Source of the DNA: Candidatus Woesearchaeota archaeon | Lineage (GTDB): Archaea > Nanobdellota > Nanobdellia > Woesearchaeales > SKGA01 | NCBI GenBank assembly: GCA_016926395.1 | Contig: JAFGOT010000024.1 | Location: forward strand, 1-42,818 | DNA length: 42,818 nt | Direction of reading: 5' to 3' | Shown here: positions 39,108-42,818 of the stretch, piece after piece | How positions within the stretch are numbered: position 1 is the first letter of the stretch | How the letters are laid out: each line of letters starts with the position of its first letter | Notes under the pieces: model-generated | Told to the model about the DNA's origin: nothing | What the model saw: only the letters and a program-made list of their open reading frames with translations | The model's database searches: none | Made by a program: the position numbers and the translations under genes

Positions 39108-39395
39108 ATCTGGAAGGATTAAAGTTGTCATCATACGAATTAACGTTGATTTACCACAACCATTAGGTCCTAATATTCCAAAAACACTTTTATTTTTTAC
39201 AGTAAATGAAATATTTTTTACTGAATGGAATAACTTAGCTTTCTTTAAACCAAGACGCTGTGCTAATCCGTTTGTGTTTGCGTCAGTGAAATATTTGTTG
39301 ACGTCTTTAACGACCAATGCATACTCTTCATACTTGTCTACATTCATTTTGTTTGTATTACGTGTTGATGTTTTGGACGGCAAGGTCACAAGCAC
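39024..39395 (-). pseudogene. ABC-2 exporter ATPase, N-terminal part (before inversion)
   Basis: True coding runs from ATG 39347 (MNVDKYEEYALVVKDVNKYF; GTG 39395 is another option) to the junction at 39103. It includes the first strands, Walker A FGILGPNGCGKSTLIRMM and TTLILPDTG. The last 25 codons (CLLCGKPSSF...) are read backwards through the inverted segment. Joined to the flipped segment and 38325-38877, it forms a complete ATPase. In the given orientation the protein lacks signature and Walker B and would be dead. Confidence 0.85.
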
Positions 39396-39465
39396 ACGAT
39401 TTGTCGTTGAATTTTACCAACCGATAAAGAACTGCACACAAAATTATTGTTCTTTATTTTTTTAG

Positions 39466-39660
39466 AAATAAATTGTAGAGTAATTTCTACAACTTATATC
39501 ATAATGATTCGTCTAGGTTAAACACCTAAACTTAGAATAAAGCATAGGCGTATCTAGAAACGATATCAAGGCCACTGATTCTTGTTATTTGTTTCATAGT
39601 TTCACCATAAATTTGATTATGTGTATTTAGCTTGATACTTTTTATTTATAAAAATTAGTG
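39466..39660 (-). promoter_or_regulatory. leader region of the ABC-2 operon: TATA box, mini-ORF and hairpins
   Basis: A minus-strand TATA box (TTTATAAATA near 39640-39650) predicts transcription start at about 39620, some 270 nt before the ATPase ATG. The leader holds a 21-codon ORF (39532-39597) preceded by GGTGA, then two hairpins, TAGGT-5-ACCTA (39514-39528) and TTGTAGA-6-TCTACAA (39473-39492), then an A/T-rich tract. This layout resembles an attenuator. It is suggestive only. Confidence 0.4.
39532..39597 (-). CDS. 21-residue putative leader peptide
   Basis: ATG 39597 to TAA 39532, product MKQITRISGLDIVSRYAYAL plus Phe. GGTGA ends 4 nt before the ATG, slightly close. It lies in the predicted leader of the ABC-2 operon, upstream of two hairpins. 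The Tyr-Ala-Tyr-Ala run near the end is a possible stalling sequence. No homologue known to me. Confidence that it is translated is low. Confidence 0.3.
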   Translation of the reverse strand: MKQITRISGLDIVSRYAYALF

Positions 39661-39742
39661 TTCTAGAGAATATAGTTATTACTTGACGGTGACATATATT
39701 TATTATAGTTATCTTTAAAAAAACCCTTTCTTAACAAACTGT

Positions 39743-40159
39743 ATGCTTCCAAAAAAATTACAAGAAATAATTGACGATTTTTCAATATTAGATACTCAAG
39801 AAGAGAAATATGAAGCTTTAATTGAATTTGGCCAAGAGTTAGGTTCTTTTTCTGATGATCTAAAAACAGAGAAAAATATGATTGCGGGCTGTATGTCTGA
39901 AGTCTATATTGATGTTGAGGTTGAAAATAATGTGGTTCATTTGAAAGGATGGGCTAGTTCAGTTCTCGTAAAAGGTTTGATTTCTATTTTAGTGATTGGT
40001 CTTGATGGTTTGAGTGTTGATGAGGTGCTCTCTTTAACGCCAGAATTCATAAAAGAGACGGGAATAACGTCTAGTTTAACAACTTCTAGGGCGAATACTC
40101 CTTTAAATGTTCTAACAACAATTCAAAGCAGAGTAAAACGTCAAATTAAATCTAATTAG
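39743..40159 (+). CDS. sufE: sulfur-transfer protein SufE
   Basis: Accepts persulfide sulfur from SufS and raises its activity. It shows the family pattern: IIDDFSILDTQEEKYEALIEFGQEL, then the acceptor Cys50 in MIAGCMSEVYIDVE, the strand with LKGWASSVLVKGLISILVIG, then GLSVDEVLSLTPEFIKETGITSSLTTSRANT. Length 138 is normal. It is alone, 7.7 kb downstream of sufC, with a T/A-rich upstream (TTTAAAAAAAC about 24-33 nt before the ATG) suggesting its own leaderless promoter. No palindrome like the suf-promoter motif was found near it. Confidence 0.93.
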   Translation: MLPKKLQEIIDDFSILDTQEEKYEALIEFGQELGSFSDDLKTEKNMIAGCMSEVYIDVEVENNVVHLKGWASSVLVKGLISILVIGLDGLSVDEVLSLTPEFIKETGITSSLTTSRANTPLNVLTTIQSRVKRQIKSN

Positions 40160-40329
40160 TTCTTATTTATCTTTAAATTGTTTTTTTGACCTATTTTTTC
40201 TTTAGGCACCAGTTAAAATATTGTTTAAATCAGTCTAAACTGTCTTTAGACTGGTTAGAAATTGCCTTTTATAACTATAAATTGTTTCTAAAATCAGAAT
40301 TAAAAAAATAAAAAATTGAGAAGAAAGAT

Positions 40330-40491
40330 TTACTCTTCTTCTTCAGCAAATTTCTTAATTTCGTCTATATTTGACATAATTAGTTTTGCTTTCATTTTTC
40401 CAAAAGAAAAAGGCCACTTCCCTTCAGGGTCGTTATCATTGATTAATTTAATCATTTTGTTTCCTTTAAATTCGCCGAATTCTACTGCCAT
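40330..40491 (-). CDS. 53-residue conserved archaeal-type small protein
   Basis: Start ATG 40491, stop TAA 40330-40332. The product begins MAVEFGEFKGNKMIKLINDN and continues DPEGKWPFSFGKMKAKLIMS to an acidic end EEEE. I recall similar 50-60 residue proteins (FGEYKG...YPFTFGLKKAKLIL) in DPANN genomes, without known function. AGGTGTGAT lies before the ATG, with a TATA-like TTATATATG near 40545. It is preceded on the same strand by the Lrp regulator but seems to have its own promoter. Confidence 0.65.
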   Translation of the reverse strand: MAVEFGEFKGNKMIKLINDNDPEGKWPFSFGKMKAKLIMSNIDEIKKFAEEEE

Positions 40492-40569
40492 AATAAATCA
40501 CACCTAAATTTTTGTGTATGTAATCAAGGGCCTTTTGTATCATATATAAAGTTTATTGTTAGTCAAAAT

Positions 40570-41007
40570 TCATATGCTTTCCAAAACAACAAGGGTTTGT
40601 GTTTTGTCCACTCCTTCAATATTACGAAGTTTGTTGATGATAAATTCATTTAGTTCTTGAACGCTTTTTGTTCGAACTTTTATTACGATGTCGGTGCCTC
40701 CAGTAACTATATCTACACTTTGTGCACCTATTTTTTTGATCGATTTAGCCACTTCTGATTGAGAAATTTTATTTTTACTTGTTGTGTTATAATTGACTTC
40801 GATAAGTATTATTGCAAGAATTGGTTTGTTAATTTTTTCATAATCTAGTTTTATTGTATATTGTTTGATAATCCCTTCGGATTCCATTCGTTTTATGCGA
40901 TTGTGGACTGTGGTAATTGGGATTGTTGTTTTTTTAGCAATTTGACTGTTGCTTAGTTTAGCGTTGTTTTCTAGCATTTCAAGAATTTTCCAATCTTTGT
41001 CATCCAT
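40570..41007 (-). CDS. Lrp/AsnC-family transcription regulator
   Basis: A 145-residue feast/famine regulator: N-terminal HTH (DDKDWKILEMLENNAKLSNSQIAKKTTIPITTVHNRIKRMESEGIIKQYTI) and the C-terminal RAM ligand-binding domain (KPILAIILIEVN...VDIVTGGTDIVIKVR...NIEGVDKTQTLVVLE). I use ATG 41007: the TATA box (TTTATAAAAT, 41030-41039) is placed for a leaderless start there, not at 41028. It is divergent from the asparagine synthetase, and AsnC-type regulators are known to control asparagine synthesis in bacteria, so asn control by asparagine is a natural guess. Confidence 0.9.
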   Translation of the reverse strand: MDDKDWKILEMLENNAKLSNSQIAKKTTIPITTVHNRIKRMESEGIIKQYTIKLDYEKINKPILAIILIEVNYNTTSKNKISQSEVAKSIKKIGAQSVDIVTGGTDIVIKVRTKSVQELNEFIINKLRNIEGVDKTQTLVVLESI

Positions 41008-41013
41008 AATGGT

Positions 41014-41039
41014 GGAATAATATTCCATATTTTATAAAT
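41014..41039 (-). promoter_or_regulatory. Lrp promoter and palindromic operator
   Basis: The TATA box is at 41030-41039 on the minus strand. Directly downstream is GGAATA-A-TATTCC (41014-41026 on the plus strand), 6-bp arms around one base, between TATA box and start. Lrp dimers bind such sites; binding here would block transcription start, consistent with autorepression. Confidence 0.5.
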
Positions 41040-41134
41040 TTTGTGGTGTTTTTAGATTATTTTTCCAATTTTTATCGGATAAATTTATATTACTCGTTCG
41101 AAAATTGGATTGTTACCTTATGTGGTGATACAAT

Positions 41135-42754
41135 ATGTGCGGAATAATAAGTATATTTGACATTGTCGAAGATGTAGAAACTCTTCGAAAGCGAACCCTA
41201 AAAATGGCTAGAACTATATGTCATAAAGGGCCTGATTGGAGTGGTGTTTATGTCGATGAAGGTTGCGTGATGGCGCATGAACGTTTAGCTATTGTGGATC
41301 CTGAAAGTGGTTCACAACCATTGCATGATATAAAAAATCAACGAGTGCTGGCTGTAAACGGGGAAATATACGATCATAAAGAATTGCGAAAAAAATTAAC
41401 TAAGAAGCATGACTTTCAAACTAAATCTGATTGTGAAGTATTACTGTATTTGTATGATGAATTAGGTGTTTCGTTTTTAGATCATATTGATGGAATATTT
41501 GCATTCTCTCTTTATGATAAAAAAACAGGAGAAGTTTTTGTAGCAAGAGATCATATAGGAATAATACCTCTCTACATTGGATGGGATATTCATGGCCAAA
41601 CATACGTTGCAAGTGAACTAAAAGCACTTGATGGTGTTTGCGAAATAATAAAGGAATTTCCTCCAGGACATTATTATTTATCGAGCGAAAAAGAATTTGT
41701 TAGATGGTATAAACGTGATTGGATGGAAAAAATACCTGAAGAAAAAGTTGACTTAACAAAACTAAAAACTGAAATGGAAGAAGCAGTAAAACGTCAATTA
41801 ATGTCTGATGTTCCTTTTGGATTGTTGATATCTGGAGGTTTAGATTCTTCAGTGATTGCAGCAATTGCACAAAAATATAGTGATGAAAAACTTCATTCAT
41901 TTAGCATTGGTTTAGAAGGATCTCCTGATTTATTTTATGCAAAAAAAGTAGCTGACTATTTAGGAACAAAACATCACTCTATAACCTATACAATAGAAGA
42001 AGGTTTTGATGCTATAAGAGATGTTATTCGCCACATAGAAACGTTTGATGTAACAACAATTAGGGCTTCAACACCAATGTATTTGCTTGCAAGAAAAATA
42101 CGTTCTTATGGTATTAAGATGGTGCTAAGTGGTGAAGGTGCTGATGAGGTATTTGGGGGATATTTGTATTTTCATATGGCTCCTTCAAAAAAAGAGTTTC
42201 ACGAAGAAACTGTTAGGAAATTGTTGGCTTTATCAAAATATGATTGCTTAAGAGCAAACAAATCTTTAGCGGCATGGGGAATAGAAGGAAGAGTTCCTTT
42301 TTTGGACAAATATTTTTTAGACTATGCAATGTCGATTGATCCTGAAGATAAAATGTGTTCAAAAATGAAAAAAGAAAAATGGATTGTTCGAGAAGCACTA
42401 AAAAGTTATTTGCCTGAAGAAATTATTTGGCGACAAAAAGAACAATTCAGTGATGGGGTTGGGTATGGTTGGATAGATTATCTAAAAGATTATGCTGAAA
42501 AAACAGTGAGTGATGAAATGCTAAAAAAAGCAAAATTCAAATTCCCTGTGAAAACACCTCTTTCAAAAGAAGAATATGTTTACAGAACAATATTTGAAGA
42601 AACATTTGCAAGTCCTTCTGCGGTTGAGACTGTTCCTGTTGGTCCGAGTGTTGCCTGTTCAACACCAACAGCAATTGCTTGGTCAAAACAGTTTGAAAAG
42701 GCAGACCCTTCAGGACGAGCAGTTCGAATGGTTCATGAACACGCTGTAAAATAG
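41135..42754 (+). CDS. asnB: asparagine synthetase (glutamine-hydrolysing)
   Basis: Makes asparagine from aspartate, ATP and glutamine. Two domains are seen: the N-terminal Ntn glutaminase with nucleophile Cys2 (MCGIISIFD), HERLAIVD, VNGEIYDH and SDCEVLLYLYDELG; and the C-terminal synthetase with PP-loop SGGLDSS (233-239), SIGLEGSPDL, LSGEGADEVFGGY and GRVPFLDKYFLDYAM. 539 residues is close to AsnB of E. coli (554). GGTGAT lies 4-8 nt before the ATG, with a TATA-like TTTATATTA at about 41082-41090. It is divergent from an Lrp/AsnC regulator, its probable controller. A T-rich tract follows the stop. Confidence 0.96.
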   Translation: MCGIISIFDIVEDVETLRKRTLKMARTICHKGPDWSGVYVDEGCVMAHERLAIVDPESGSQPLHDIKNQRVLAVNGEIYDHKELRKKLTKKHDFQTKSDCEVLLYLYDELGVSFLDHIDGIFAFSLYDKKTGEVFVARDHIGIIPLYIGWDIHGQTYVASELKALDGVCEIIKEFPPGHYYLSSEKEFVRWYKRDWMEKIPEEKVDLTKLKTEMEEAVKRQLMSDVPFGLLISGGLDSSVIAAIAQKYSDEKLHSFSIGLEGSPDLFYAKKVADYLGTKHHSITYTIEEGFDAIRDVIRHIETFDVTTIRASTPMYLLARKIRSYGIKMVLSGEGADEVFGGYLYFHMAPSKKEFHEETVRKLLALSKYDCLRANKSLAAWGIEGRVPFLDKYFLDYAMSIDPEDKMCSKMKKEKWIVREALKSYLPEEIIWRQKEQFSDGVGYGWIDYLKDYAEKTVSDEMLKKAKFKFPVKTPLSKEEYVYRTIFEETFASPSAVETVPVGPSVACSTPTAIAWSKQFEKADPSGRAVRMVHEHAVK

Positions 42755-42790
42755 TTTTTATTTTTTTTATTTTTCTTATTCTATTTGTTG
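42753..42790 (+). terminator. T-rich end of asnB
   Basis: After the asnB TAG comes a T-rich run (TTTTTATTTTTTTTATTTTT) without a stem. This is the usual archaeal style of transcription end. Similar tracts follow several other genes in the window, for example at 3203, 22636, 25277, 32703 and 35970. Confidence 0.5.
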
Positions 42791-42818
42791 TAGCTTTTAA
42801 AACTACATTCATTAAAAT

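Noticed and set aside
38962-39465. 168-codon open frame on the plus strand over the ABC ATPase locus
   Set aside because: Its first third is the displaced middle of the ATPase and the rest is antisense to the Walker A part. It is a by-product of the inversion, not a gene.
39473-39492. Stem TTGTAGA/TCTACAA resembling a Cas12a crRNA repeat
   Set aside because: Only one copy, the stem halves are in the opposite order from the Cas12a repeat, and there are no spacers or cas genes.
39502-39578. Possible C/D-box small RNA (ATGATT ... CTGA)
   Set aside because: Box C is imperfect, the internal boxes are missing and the spacing is poor; chance matches are common in AT-rich DNA.
1-42818. tRNA or rRNA genes, including tRNA attachment sites near the recombinases
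   Set aside because: I looked for T-loop sequences and cloverleaf pairs by eye and found none; the element's attachment sites may lie outside the window.

Overview
The window reads as a stretch of an AT-rich archaeal chromosome, most likely a small-genome DPANN archaeon of the Woesearchaeota/Nanoarchaeota kind (inference). The signs are: TATA-like boxes about 24-32 nt before many first-gene start codons (leaderless starts), with GGAGGTGA-type Shine-Dalgarno sites mainly at internal operon genes; an AbrB-PhoU fusion regulator; TrmB-type and Lrp/AsnC regulators; a DUF5654 protein; and T-rich gene ends. I saw no rRNA, tRNA or CRISPR array, and no gene-free gap longer than about 300 bases.

Layout. 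1-3.2 kb: remnant of an integrative element, with two tyrosine recombinases that both lack the N-terminal core-binding domain (one carries a C-terminal SHOCT-like segment), a PD-(D/E)XK-like nuclease coupled to the first, and small unknown proteins. 3.3-12.3 kb: mixed housekeeping and unknown genes (GNAT enzymes, YkgJ-type metal-cluster protein, a type IB topoisomerase, an RGG-tailed DEAD-box helicase, a J-domain protein, a 43-residue zinc ribbon, YbjQ, NUDIX). 12.5-14.5 kb: uvrB. 14.5-23.3 kb: a cell-envelope region with a membrane-anchored SPOR-domain protein, an AbrB-PhoU regulator, a four-gene operon with a secreted beta-rich protein and a lipoprotein, a ribbon-helix-helix/transmembrane Ser-Thr kinase pair, a thioredoxin-like lipoprotein and a second secreted beta-rich protein. 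23.5-26.5 kb: an ABC exporter and a nucleotide-sugar dehydrogenase. 26.6-33.4 kb: peroxide and Fe-S functions: PrxQ, a winged-helix/Cys-cluster sensor, sufB-sufD-sufS-sufC, a superoxide dismutase and a DUF2284 protein. 33.3-36 kb: TrmB regulator divergent from a HAD phosphatase and an APH-like kinase. 36-39.6 kb: an MFS transporter split at a 14-nt homopolymer, then an ABC-2 exporter locus. 39.7-42.8 kb: sufE, a 53-residue protein, and an Lrp regulator divergent from an asparagine synthetase.

The most striking feature is in the ABC-2 locus. The middle of the ATPase gene, between Walker A and the signature motif, lies on the opposite strand from its two ends. It is bounded by a 5-bp inverted repeat (ACAGG at 38878 / CCTGT at 39103). 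Flipping the 220-bp segment on paper restores one uninterrupted, frame-perfect ATPase of about 340 residues. This looks like an intragenic DNA inversion caught in the OFF state. Other gene-switching candidates are the MFS gene (one base short in an A14 tract) and the transmembrane kinase, whose frame continues for 146 codons past an in-frame TAG. Several regulators have palindromes over or just downstream of their own TATA boxes, which suggests autoregulation.
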